Assembly: GCA_946558465.1 (NCBI GenBank)
Contig: CAMNTM010000002.1
Coordinates: forward strand, 124,001-188,000
From: an uncultured Lachnospiraceae bacterium
GTDB lineage: Bacteria > Bacillota > Clostridia > Lachnospirales > Lachnospiraceae
Reading direction: 5' to 3'
DNA: 64,000 bases
Under the pieces are notes generated by a model. It ran no database searches and was not told the origin of the DNA. It saw only the letters and a list, made by a program, of their open reading frames with translations. The stretch's first letter is position 1; the number at the start of each line of letters is the position of its first letter. A program made the position numbers and the translations under genes. Positions 42,924-51,032 of the stretch are shown here, in pieces.

Positions 42924-45152
42924 TTAAAAAATATTCATAGGGTTAAAGTCAAACTGAATCTTCAATGTCTGAAATCCCTGGTTCATCTCTATATACTGCT
43001 CCATATGATTCTTAACTGCTGTAAGCGTACTGTAATCCTCACTTTTCAGGTAAAGAACTCTGCGGTAAACATCATTTACTTTTCCTACATGCGGACTCGC
43101 AGGACCGATAACCTGAAGCTTTCCACTCTTATCTGCACGAACTGCAAATTCCTTCAGATACCGGACTGCCTTTTCCAACAGCTCTTCATCTCCCCCTCCG
43201 GCTAAAACTGCCAGAAGCTCTGATACCGGCGGATATCCCATCAGCTTGCGGTAATGCATCTCCTCCTCATAAAATCCTTCATAATCCTGTCTTGCAGCCA
43301 TCACAACACTGTAATGCTCCGGACTATATGTCTGAATCACAGCTTCCCCTTTCTGTTTTCCCCGCCCTGCTCTTCCTGCTGCCTGGGTAAGAAGCTCAAA
43401 GGTCCGCTCTCCAGCCCGGTAATCATCACCATAAAGCGATAAGTCTGCCGCAAGTACTCCCACCAGCGTCACATTGGGAAAATCATGTCCTTTCACAATC
43501 ATCTGCGTACCGACCAGAATATCTGCCTCCCCATTTGCAAATGCAGACAATATCCTTTCATGGCCATCCTTTGTCTTCGTTGTATCCATATCCATGCGCA
43601 GTACTGAGGCCTGGGGAAATTCCCGCTTAATCAGCTCCTCCACCGCCTGTGTTCCTGCCTTAAAACCCCCGATATATGAAGAACCGCAGGAGGGACACTT
43701 TCGGATAACCTGCTCCTCATAGCCGCAATAATGGCAGACCAGCCTTCCATTCCTGTGAGCAGAAAGAGACACATCGCAATGAGGACATTTTACTACATAT
43801 CCGCAGGACCTGCAAGAAACAAATCCGGCATAGCCTCTCCGATTCAAAAAAAGCATCATCTGCTGCCCCTTCGCAAGTCTCTCCTTCATCAGTCTTCTCA
43901 GTCTGTCACTTAATATTGAACGATTCCCCTTCTTTAATTCTTCCCGCATATCTACAGTGTATACGGCCGCAAGCTTCTGATCGGCCGCACGTTTCGTCAA
44001 CGCAAGAAGTGTATATTTCCCTGTCCGGCACCGGTAAAAGGCTTCCAGAGAAGGAGTAGCAGAACCGAGCACCACACTGGCACCCTCCATCCGTGCCCTC
44101 TCCTCTGCCGTCTCTCGCGCATGAAATCTGGGAACCTGCTCACTTTTATAGGTTGTCTCATGCTCCTCGTCTATAACAATCAGCCCCAGATCAGAAAAAG
44201 GTGTAAACAATGCAGAACGAGGACCAATCATTACATCCACCTCGCCTCTTTCTACTCTTTCCATCTGATCTGAACGCTCCCCCGGAGAAAGCCTGGAATT
44301 TAAAATAGACACCCTGTCTCCAAATCTTCCATAGAACCGCAGAACAGTCTGATAGGTGAGCGCTATCTCAGGAATCAGCACAATCGCCTGCCTGCCCTTA
44401 GAAACCACATACTGAATCATCTCCATATATACTTCTGTCTTTCCGCTCCCCGTCACGCCATAGAGAAGATAGGTTCCATAATGCTTCTTTTCATAATCCA
44501 TACAGAAGCAGTCTACCGCGGCCTGCTGTTCCTCTGTACAGGAAATATTTTTTTTCTCTCTGACTTGATATTTTACCGGATTTCGAAATATGTGCTCAAT
44601 ATCTATCTCCAAAACACCCTGTTCCCTAAGGGCATGAATCACAGCGGAAGATACGTTCAGTTTTTTTGTAATCAGATCATACTCCTGCTCCGGCTGTTCC
44701 AAAAGACCGGCCAAAAGCCTGGCTCTTGCCCGCTGGTTTTTCCCCAGATAAAAATCAAGCTTCCTTTGTCCCTCCTCCTCGTCAAGAAGAAGACGTACCC
44801 TGCGTCTTTCTAACAGCTTTTCCTTTTTTTTAATCGGAAGCACCGTTTTAAGAGCCTGTATCATCGTGCCTCCGTAATATTCCTTCATCCATGCCGCCAA
44901 AGCTACCAGTCTGGAGGATACACTTCTGCTCCCCTCACGAATACTAAGAACCGGTTTAATCCTGTCAGGTGTAAATTCCGGCGAGGACCTAAACCCTATT
45001 ATATACCCATTCGTTTCCCGATTTCCTCTGCCAAAGGGAACCATAACCTCCATGCCAATCTGAAGCATCCCTTCCAATGTGGAAGGGATGCTGTATTCAA
45101 ATACCTTATCCAGTTTTTCGTTGCTAATATCTACAATCACTTCAGCATACAT
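42924..45152 (-). CDS. priA: Primosomal replication restart helicase PriA
   Basis: A 742-residue 3'-5' helicase that reloads DnaB at stalled forks. N-terminal 3'-end-binding domain (MYAEVIVDISNEKLDKVFEY), Walker A GVTGSGKTEVY near 237, DEAH-type box DEEHE near 329, the eight-cysteine zinc region CRSCG...CPHC...CHYC...CPSC near 456-495, then the second helicase lobe (QAAGRAGRG near 595). Its start overlaps the murE end by 16 bases. Confidence 0.96.
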   Translation of the reverse strand: MYAEVIVDISNEKLDKVFEYSIPSTLEGMLQIGMEVMVPFGRGNRETNGYIIGFRSSPEFTPDRIKPVLSIREGSRSVSSRLVALAAWMKEYYGGTMIQALKTVLPIKKKEKLLERRRVRLLLDEEEGQRKLDFYLGKNQRARARLLAGLLEQPEQEYDLITKKLNVSSAVIHALREQGVLEIDIEHIFRNPVKYQVREKKNISCTEEQQAAVDCFCMDYEKKHYGTYLLYGVTGSGKTEVYMEMIQYVVSKGRQAIVLIPEIALTYQTVLRFYGRFGDRVSILNSRLSPGERSDQMERVERGEVDVMIGPRSALFTPFSDLGLIVIDEEHETTYKSEQVPRFHARETAEERARMEGASVVLGSATPSLEAFYRCRTGKYTLLALTKRAADQKLAAVYTVDMREELKKGNRSILSDRLRRLMKERLAKGQQMMLFLNRRGYAGFVSCRSCGYVVKCPHCDVSLSAHRNGRLVCHYCGYEEQVIRKCPSCGSSYIGGFKAGTQAVEELIKREFPQASVLRMDMDTTKTKDGHERILSAFANGEADILVGTQMIVKGHDFPNVTLVGVLAADLSLYGDDYRAGERTFELLTQAAGRAGRGKQKGEAVIQTYSPEHYSVVMAARQDYEGFYEEEMHYRKLMGYPPVSELLAVLAGGGDEELLEKAVRYLKEFAVRADKSGKLQVIGPASPHVGKVNDVYRRVLYLKSEDYSTLTAVKNHMEQYIEMNQGFQTLKIQFDFNPMNIF

Positions 45153-46627
45153 GTTTCTAAACCGTTCTCCCTAAGCTCTTTTAGGACCTCCTGAATCAGC
45201 ACACGCTCATCCATATCATATTTTACGCCTTTAATTTCCTGATAAGTCTCATGTCCCTTTCCTGCCAGAATAATAACATCACCCTCGTGCCCGTTGGCAA
45301 TTGCATATTTAATTGCCTCCTTTCTGTCGCAGATGGCAATATAATCCCCGTCAGTCTTTTTCATTCCCACAATAATATCATCAATAATCGCCTGCGGCTC
45401 CTCAAATCTCGGATTATCCGATGTAATAATGGTAAAATCCGAAAGCCTTCCGGCTGTCTCTCCCATCTCGTAGCGGCGGGTCTTCGAACGGTTCCCCCCG
45501 CATCCAAACACAGTCACAATACGCTCTGGTTGATAGTCTCTGAGTGTGTGAAGAAGACTTTCAAGACTCATGGCATTGTGCGCATAGTCGATCATCAATG
45601 TAAATGCATCCGATACCGGAACCATCTCAATCCGTCCTTTCACCTTCGCCACCTTAAGCGCTCTCTGGATGCTCTGCACCGGAACATCAAAATGCCGGCA
45701 TACTGCAATTGCCGTAAGGGAATTATAGACGCTGAATTCTCCCGGAATATCAATCTCCACATCAAAGTCCATGAGCCCTGACACATGATATTTTACCCCA
45801 AGATAGCCGGGCCGGGAGACATGCTCCACGCAGACTGCACGAAGATCTGCCTCTTCTGAAAATCCAAACGTCTCTGTAGTGCAGACGGCTCCTCTGAACA
45901 CATCCTCATACCAGGGATCATCTACATTGGCAATGCCGATTCTGCACTGCTTAAAAAGAAGCCCCTTGCAGCGCTTATAATCCTCAAAATCCTTATGCTC
46001 ATTAGGGCCGATATGATCCTCTCCAAGATTTGTAAAAATACCGATTTCAAACGGAATTCCTGCCGTTCTGTGAAGCATAAGCCCCTGAGAGGACACCTCC
46101 ATTACCACACTGTCACAGCCGGCCTCTGCCATCTGTGCAAAATAATCCTGTATTGTATAGGATTCCGGCGTCGTATTACTTGCCGGAATTGTCTTTTCTC
46201 CGATAATCGCCTCTATCGTTCCAATCAGTCCTACCTTATGCCCGACCCCCTCTAAAATGGACCTTACCATATAGGTGGTTGTCGTTTTCCCCTTTGTCCC
46301 TGTAATACCGATAATCTTAAGCTTTTCCGCCGGATAACCAAAATAAGCTGCAGACATAAGCGCCAGCGCATATCTGCTGTCCTCTACTCGAATCACCGTA
46401 AGCCCCTTCGGCACCTCAATCTCTTTTTCCACAACAACTGCTGCAGCACCCTTTTCTGCCGCCTGCCGAATATATACGTGCCCGTCTGATACTGCTCCTG
46501 AGATACACACAAACACACTTCCGGCCTTCACCTTCCGTGAATCATAGACAAGTGTCTCTATCTCCGTCTCGCAGCTTCCCTGAATTATCTCATATTCTAA
46601 ACGTTCTAATAGCTGTGCTAATTTCAT
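45137..46627 (-). CDS. murE: UDP-MurNAc-tripeptide synthetase, DAP-adding MurE
   Basis: A 496-residue Mur ligase adding the third residue of the peptidoglycan stem. ATP loop GITGTKGKTTTTYMV near 108-122; substrate Lys region; the motif DNPR near 407 (TSDNPRFEEPQ) is the meso-diaminopimelate-specific signature (lysine enzymes differ), in agreement with dapF in this window. GGAGG precedes ATG 46627. It heads the murE-priA-def-fmt series. Its promoter is divergent from pepT. Confidence 0.96.
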   Translation of the reverse strand: MKLAQLLERLEYEIIQGSCETEIETLVYDSRKVKAGSVFVCISGAVSDGHVYIRQAAEKGAAAVVVEKEIEVPKGLTVIRVEDSRYALALMSAAYFGYPAEKLKIIGITGTKGKTTTTYMVRSILEGVGHKVGLIGTIEAIIGEKTIPASNTTPESYTIQDYFAQMAEAGCDSVVMEVSSQGLMLHRTAGIPFEIGIFTNLGEDHIGPNEHKDFEDYKRCKGLLFKQCRIGIANVDDPWYEDVFRGAVCTTETFGFSEEADLRAVCVEHVSRPGYLGVKYHVSGLMDFDVEIDIPGEFSVYNSLTAIAVCRHFDVPVQSIQRALKVAKVKGRIEMVPVSDAFTLMIDYAHNAMSLESLLHTLRDYQPERIVTVFGCGGNRSKTRRYEMGETAGRLSDFTIITSDNPRFEEPQAIIDDIIVGMKKTDGDYIAICDRKEAIKYAIANGHEGDVIILAGKGHETYQEIKGVKYDMDERVLIQEVLKELRENGLETCMLK

Positions 46628-46653
46628 TTATACGCCTCCGTTTCTCTCCACAT

Positions 46654-46681
46654 ATTATACCATTAAATATTAGTAGCGCAA
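46654..46681 (-). promoter_or_regulatory. Promoter of murE
   Basis: Minus strand TTGCGC (46681-46676), 16 bases, TATAAT (46659-46654) preceded by TGG (extended -10). The leader is about 20 bases. Confidence 0.5.
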
Positions 46682-46692
46682 AGGTAAAATTA

Positions 46693-46701
46693 TGTTATAA
46701 T
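46693..46701 (+). promoter_or_regulatory. Extended -10 promoter of pepT
   Basis: TG at 46693-46694 followed by TATAAT at 46696-46701; no good -35. The start site near 46708 leaves a leader of about 35 bases with AAAGGGG before the TTG start codon. Confidence 0.45.
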
Positions 46702-46743
46702 GATAACAATAAATAAAATACTGCCGGAAAGGGGAATACACGA

Positions 46744-47958
46744 TTGAAAGCATATGAAAGATTATTAAATTATGTCGTCGTACGTACACCGAGCGACGAG
46801 AACAGTGAAACTGTACCTTCTTCTAAATGTCAGTTTAATCTGGCCGGGGTTCTTGAAAAAGAGATGAAGGAATTAGGACTTACAGAGGTATTCACAGACG
46901 AACAATGTTATCTGTACGGAAAGCTTCCGGCCACGCCTGGATATGAAGGCAAAGACAGCATCGGATTTATCGCTCATATGGATACGGTAGCCGATTTTTG
47001 TGACAGTGAGATTTATCCGGTTATTACAGAAAATTATAATGGAGAAGATCTTGCACTCGGAAACAGCGGCAGAATACTCAGTACACAGAATTTTCCTCAT
47101 CTAAAAACCTTAAAGGGACGTACCCTTATCACCTCTGACGGAACTACGATTCTCGGCGCAGACGATAAGGCCGGAATCGCAGAGATTCTTACAATGGTGG
47201 AAAGACTCCAGGCAGAACACATCCCGCACGGTCCCATCTGTGTAGCATTTACACCGGATGAGGAAATCGGGACCGGTGCTTCTCATTTTAACGTAGAGGC
47301 ATTTGGAGCCAAATACGCCTACACATTAGATGGTGACACTGAAGGCGAGATTCAGTACGAAAACTTTAATGCCTGCAAGGCTTCCTTTGAGATTACCGGA
47401 TTTAACGTACATCCTGGCTCTTCAAAGGATACGATGATTAATGCTTCTCTCGTAGCCATGGAAATCAACCAGATGCTGCCCGGAATGGAAACTCCCCGCG
47501 GTACCGAAGAATACGAAGGCTTTTATCATCTAACTAATATGTCCGGAGACGTTGCCTTCGCGCAGCTGAATTATATTGTCCGGGACCACAATAAAGAGTT
47601 TTTCGAATCAAGAAAGAATACACTTCGCCTGATTGAGAAGAATCTGAATGAAAAATGAGGCGAGGGAACCGTCAAGCTTACTATTACAGACCAGTATCAG
47701 AATATGGCAGAAATTATCGCTGGCTGCATGCACCTGATTGAAAACGCAAAAAAAGCCTGCGAATCAGCAGATGTTAAGCCGATTATTATTCCAATCCGCG
47801 GAGGTACAGACGGCTGCCAGCTAAGCTTTAAGGGACTGCCCTGTCCGAATCTTGGAACCGGAGGCCACGCCTACCACGGACCTTACGAGCATATCACGGT
47901 GGAGGGTATGGATAAGAGTGTGGATGTCATAATAGAGCTTGTGAAACTGTACGCATAG
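46744..47958 (+). pseudogene. pepT: Peptidase T interrupted by an in-frame TGA
   Basis: Reads as an otherwise complete tripeptidase T (M20B) of about 404 codons, which releases N-terminal residues from tripeptides. TTG 46744 is the start (AAAGGGG upstream; MKAYERLLNYVVVRTPS fits). Zinc/catalytic motifs before the break: AHMDTVADF, GADDKAG, TPDEEIGTG and LDGD. TGA at 47656-47658 (codon 305) interrupts ...LIEKNLNEK / GEGTVKLTITDQYQNM...; the frame then continues unbroken to TAG 47956 through GGTDGCQLSFKGLPCPNL and GGHAYHG, which holds the last zinc-binding His. A product stopping at TGA would be inactive. No other lesion is visible, so it is recent, a sequencing error, or read through. Confidence 0.85.
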
Positions 47959-47990
47959 CGGGAGCGTAAATATAATTTTTTAGACTACAC

Positions 47991-48078
47991 GAACGCTCAG
48001 AGAAGATTTACTATCCGCGTCACCCCGCTCCCGCTTTATGAGAGGTTCCTTTGGATAGTAAATCTTCTCTGAGCTGAA
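47991..48078. repeat. Shared-core hairpin element, copy 2
   Basis: Arms 47995-48016 and 48053-48074 are perfect 22-base reverse complements (GCTCAGAGAAGATTT... against ...AAATCTTCTCTGAGC). The loop, GCGTCACCCCGCTCCCGCTT then TATGAGAGGTTCCTTT, matches the core of copy 1 (41.1 kb), and the flanks GAAC and TGAA are the same. Arm sequences are unrelated between copies although each is self-complementary. It follows pepT by about 35 bases and may also stop its transcription, although there is no T run. Confidence 0.78.
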
Positions 48079-48185
48079 CCCTTCAGCCTATAAAATATAG
48101 CTTATTTAGTCGTGAAAAGCTATAACTTTTCAATACACTTTCTGTCATCTATGCTGCAGTTTATTCATACGGTATCTATACACAG

Positions 48186-48365
48186 CAGTTCGAAGCAGAT
48201 GCATCTCTTTAAGCAAACAATTCAGGGACGTTTTTAATGGAGGCAAAATCCTCTGCTTACGGAGTCTTAGACGTGAAGGCTTTCCTGAACGTCTTAGATG
48301 AAGTTAGCAGATAGTTTGCCGGAATGTTGTCCCGTTTGTGTAAGAGATGCATCTGCTTTTAACTG
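48186..48365 (+). ncRNA. Long nested hairpin enclosing a 25-codon ORF
   Basis: Outer arms 48186-48209 and 48342-48365 pair as CAGTT, a 2-base mismatch, then 17 bases (AAGCAGATGCATCTCTT). Inside, further matching pairs follow in nested order: CAAAC/GTTTG, GGGAC/GTCCC, GGCAAA/TTTGCC, CTGCT/AGCAG and AGACGT/ACGTCT. The loop region carries ATG 48237 to TAG 48312-48314 (MEAKSSAYGVLDVKAFLNVL...), with AGGGA eight bases before the ATG. Strand is set by that frame. It could be a structured RNA, a repeat element or a small protein gene; I recognise no established family. Confidence 0.4.
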
Positions 48366-48436
48366 CGTCCTCTGAATACCACCTGATGAACCTGCACCTA
48401 CGCTCCCGCTATGCGACAGTCCTGATAAATCTCATT

Positions 48437-48625
48437 CTAATACGGCGCGTCTGGAATTATGATCGCCGCTATAAAATATGCGATAATTCCCGTTCCTGTA
48501 CATGCGATCAATACAAGCCCCAGGCGTATTAACGTAGGGTCAATATTAAAATACTCTGCCACACCTCCGCACACTCCGCAGATCATACGGCTCCTTCTTG
48601 AACGATATAATTTTTTCGGTTCCAT
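48437..48625 (-). CDS. PspC-domain small membrane protein
   Basis: A 62-residue PspC-domain protein: basic start KKLYRSRRSRMICGVCGGVA, then EYFNIDPTLIRLGLVL and a C-terminal hydrophobic stretch (IAYFIAAIIIPD). PspC proteins sit in the membrane and take part in envelope-stress responses; stand-alone short forms are frequent in Firmicutes. AAGGAGGAAG precedes ATG 48625. It is the last gene of the padR-DUF1700-DUF4097 unit, 68 bases after DUF4097. Confidence 0.9.
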   Translation of the reverse strand: MEPKKLYRSRRSRMICGVCGGVAEYFNIDPTLIRLGLVLIACTGTGIIAYFIAAIIIPDAPY

Positions 48626-48693
48626 GTTTCTTCCTCCTTCATGCTGTTTATTTTGATTATTTTTATACTTTCATATTATTTTACACTGGAAAA

Positions 48694-49611
48694 TTATTGA
48701 TGATTATTTTGATGGCTGCTGTTACTATGCTCATTATAATCATGATCACCGTAGCCGCCATAGCCTTCTGCAAAATCAATGGTCACTTTACCGATTCCGC
48801 ACTTAATCTCCATATTTCTCCCTGCATTATTATTAATTTCCTTCTCTTTTCCCAGTCCGGAATAACTGGAGCCACCGCAGAGAACCTCTCCGATTCCGCA
48901 GCTGATTTCATAATTATAATCTTCTTCCCTTCCCGCGGCAGTATATGCAATCTCTCCTACACCACAGTCCACATCTACTTCTACTCCTGCCATACCCGAT
49001 GCACGGACGGAGCCTGCGCCGCATTTAAAATCTGCCTCATCTGCATAAAAGTCATCAATAATCGCTTCTCCGGCATCCACCTCAATCGAAAGCTCCTTTA
49101 CCTGCAGATTTTGTATATACAAAGAGCCCGCCGCCATTTCAACAGAAACTTCATTAAGAAAAAACTGCTCTGGAATATAAATGTTAATCTCTCCGGCATC
49201 TTTTGAATGGTTCAGGCTGAAGAACTTTTTTGTGGACTCAATCTTTAACTCATCATCCTCCACATAACACTCCAGCTTCATTCGAGAATCCACATGATCC
49301 GTCTGTACTAAAATTTTATCTGATGATGAATCTGTATAGATATTAACTTCTCCCGCGAGAAGGTCTACATCTATGGAACTTACACTATCAAAATTCTGTC
49401 CGCCCCTGCCTCTTTCCTCGTCGGCTTCATCTCCCCAGTCACCGCGGTGTACAATAGAAGCACTTTCCTTTATAAAACCAATCCCATTTGGAAAACGGCT
49501 TTCAATCATTTCTGCGGATACTCCGAGAACCATTGCTGCAATACAGCACGCAAATCCGATAGATGCTGCAATTCCACATATAATCCAAAACAATTTCCAT
49601 CCTTTTTTCAT
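48694..49611 (-). CDS. DUF4097-family putative adhesin-like protein
   Basis: A 305-residue protein with one N-terminal membrane helix (LFWIICGIAASIGFACCIAA, about 7-26) and a long beta-helix-like DUF4097 domain made of short repeated strands (VEMAAGSLYIQNL, VDAGEAIIDDF, CGAGSVRASGM, CGVGEIAYTA, CGIGEVLCGG, CGIGKVTIDF). The C-terminus is glycine/histidine/asparagine-rich. ATG 49611 is chosen; the stop codon of DUF1700 is 2 bases upstream. DUF4097 genes commonly follow PadR and DUF1700 genes in envelope-stress operons; the molecular role is not known. Confidence 0.87.
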   Translation of the reverse strand: MKKGWKLFWIICGIAASIGFACCIAAMVLGVSAEMIESRFPNGIGFIKESASIVHRGDWGDEADEERGRGGQNFDSVSSIDVDLLAGEVNIYTDSSSDKILVQTDHVDSRMKLECYVEDDELKIESTKKFFSLNHSKDAGEINIYIPEQFFLNEVSVEMAAGSLYIQNLQVKELSIEVDAGEAIIDDFYADEADFKCGAGSVRASGMAGVEVDVDCGVGEIAYTAAGREEDYNYEISCGIGEVLCGGSSYSGLGKEKEINNNAGRNMEIKCGIGKVTIDFAEGYGGYGDHDYNEHSNSSHQNNHQ

Positions 49612-49613
49612 AT

Positions 49614-50387
49614 CTATGCCACCGCCCTTCCTTGAAACGGTCTGCGGCATATCCATACAAGTCCTCTGCATATCCCAGGAATTGCAACAATACATAAACG
49701 TACACTTACAACCGTCAGAATCACCCCTATTACTCCGAGAATCAAGCCTGTTCCAATCAATGCAAGCCCTACTGCAATTTCAGGAACCAAAGCCCAGATT
49801 CCTGCAAAGAAGAGCGCGGCGCCTGCAATTGCAAGTGTAACAGAAGCAATTACCAGTGCTGCAAAGAGGGCAAATATACCTAACACACATGCCAATACAA
49901 CTGCTCCAATTCCAAACACTACAGGTATGATAACCGGAATACCTACCACAATAATCGCGATAATCAGCAGGATTTTTAGTGTTCTGCTTGTTCTGGGAGG
50001 TTCCTGGCTGCCTGACTGAGAATATCCCTGATAATATCCTTTCTCCCCTCCCATGTCTTCTGTGTTTCCTGTATCTTTGTTCCAGCCTGTTCGTCCTGCC
50101 GGCATTTCCTTTCGATCAAACCGGGTATCTTTATAACCATTCTCCGTATATTCCGCATACCCGTCATACTCTTGTCTCTGATTTTTTCCAGCCTGAACTC
50201 CTAAGTCTGCCTTGATTGTCGCCGCTACTTTTTCAGGACTTTCAAGCTCAGAGATAACTTCCTGTTCGTTTTCCGTTCCTGCATCATCAAAATAGTCATT
50301 GTAATATTTCATGGCTTCTCTTCTTTCCACTACCGGCACATCCTGCAAAAGCGCTGCTAATTTTGTCATAAACTCAATACGGTTCAT
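49614..50387 (-). CDS. DUF1700 (HAAS-domain) membrane protein
   Basis: A 257-residue protein beginning with the HAAS/DUF1700 signature (MNRIEFMTKLAALLQDVPVV, then YYNDYFDDAGTENEQEVISE; 1-60), a polar linker of about 65 residues, and several hydrophobic helices (about 138-235) rich in Ile/Val/Gly. DUF1700 proteins are linked with PadR regulators and probably signal to them. Its start overlaps the padR stop by 4 bases, and the stop lies 2 bases before DUF4097. Confidence 0.88.
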   Translation of the reverse strand: MNRIEFMTKLAALLQDVPVVERREAMKYYNDYFDDAGTENEQEVISELESPEKVAATIKADLGVQAGKNQRQEYDGYAEYTENGYKDTRFDRKEMPAGRTGWNKDTGNTEDMGGEKGYYQGYSQSGSQEPPRTSRTLKILLIIAIIVVGIPVIIPVVFGIGAVVLACVLGIFALFAALVIASVTLAIAGAALFFAGIWALVPEIAVGLALIGTGLILGVIGVILTVVSVRLCIVAIPGICRGLVWICRRPFQGRAVA

Positions 50388-50707
50388 ACCGCTGCACCTC
50401 CCTCAAATATCTCGTTAATCTTCATAGAATAATTTTTCCACTCTGTCTGGTAAAGATTCAACTGCAGCCTTCCTTTATCTGTCACTTTATAATAGCGCCT
50501 GTTACGGCCGTCAAACTGCCGGTCGTATACTTCCAGACATTCGTCCTTCTGAAGCCTTCTCAGCACAGGGTACAGGGTAGATTCTGAGACTTCAATAGCT
50601 TTTCTTACGTCCTGTGTAATCTTATAACCGTATGTTCCCTCTTTCTCCTGCGACACAACTGCCAATACAATGGCATCCAGAAGAGCGGCTCCGGTGTTAA
50701 ATACCAT
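50384..50707 (-). CDS. PadR-family transcriptional regulator
   Basis: A 107-residue PadR (subfamily 2-like) regulator: winged helix LLDAIVLAVVSQEKEGTYGY (then KITQDVRKAIEVSESTLYPV and LRRLQKDECLEVY) and a C-terminal dimerisation helix. ATG 50707 has AAAGGAG nine bases upstream and fits the family start better than 50749. It heads the operon with DUF1700, DUF4097 and PspC. A perfect sigma-A promoter overlapped by an inverted repeat (50772-50825) suggests autorepression. Confidence 0.92.
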   Translation of the reverse strand: MVFNTGAALLDAIVLAVVSQEKEGTYGYKITQDVRKAIEVSESTLYPVLRRLQKDECLEVYDRQFDGRNRRYYKVTDKGRLQLNLYQTEWKNYSMKINEIFEGGAAV

Positions 50708-50771
50708 GCTCTCACTCCTTTTCGTTGTGATTATTCTTATATTCCGCACTCTTTTTTTCTTGAAAAGAAGC

Positions 50772-50825
50772 AGAATATAATATTATTTTTTACTTAATAT
50801 TTTTTATTTACTAATATTATATTCT
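50772..50825. promoter_or_regulatory. Inverted repeat, probable PadR operator
   Basis: AGAATATAATATTA (50772-50785) and TAATATTATATTCT (50812-50825) are perfect reverse complements 26 bases apart. The right copy covers the -10 box of the padR promoter; the left lies in the early transcribed region. Placement suits repression by PadR (inference). Confidence 0.5.
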
Positions 50826-50844
50826 ATATAATATTATTTGTCAA
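50816..50844 (-). promoter_or_regulatory. Consensus promoter of the padR operon
   Basis: Minus strand TTGACA (50844-50839), 17 bases, TATAAT (50821-50816): both hexamers are perfect sigma-A consensus. A promoter this strong in front of a small repressor gene implies tight repression. Confidence 0.75.
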
Positions 50845-50913
50845 CATATTTTTATTTTATGCCGCAAAATCCGGAAGCAGCCGATTTTACTCACAATATA
50901 TATCTTCTTTCTC

Positions 50914-50950
50914 AAAAAAGCATCAGCCGTTCTTGACTGATGCCTTTTTT
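50914..50950 (-). terminator. Bidirectional terminator after the 83-residue gene
   Basis: GCATCAG (50920-50926) pairs with CTGATGC (50937-50943), flanked by A and T runs that pair further and leave TTTTTT on the minus strand (TTTTTT on the plus strand too). It lies about 80 bases after the stop at 51033. Confidence 0.8.
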
Positions 50951-51032
50951 CTTATCACAACCTTATATCATCTTTAAAGCCATTGTCCTTTTAAACCAGG
51001 CCGAATATACACAGATGCCTGTAACTATCCCT

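Larger units (their letters stand above)
47952..48415. repeat. 17-bp inverted repeat enclosing a 464-bp hairpin-rich region
   Basis: CGCATAGCGGGAGCGTA (47952-47968, spanning the pepT stop codon) is the exact reverse complement of 48399-48415. Between them lie the shared-core hairpin copy 2 and the long hairpin at 48186-48365. The same CGCTCCCGCT string is also in the copy 2 core (48026-48035), so alternative pairings are possible. The gap to the PspC gene (48437) has no other gene. Confidence 0.7.
50708..51032. other. 325-base A/T-rich interval upstream of padR
   Basis: It contains the padR promoter and its inverted repeat (50772-50844), about 60 bases with no visible signal, then the hairpin terminator 50914-50950 and the tail of the small downstream unit ending at 51033. 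No frame or RNA gene was seen. Confidence 0.6.

Noticed and set aside
47656-47658. Selenocysteine or reassigned UGA to explain TGA in pepT and in the DUF6179 gene
   Set aside because: The two positions would need different residues (apparently Tyr in pepT, a polar residue in DUF6179), no PepT selenoprotein is known to me, and UGA serves as an ordinary stop elsewhere here (for example the YqzL-like frame). Nonsense mutation or sequencing error is simpler.
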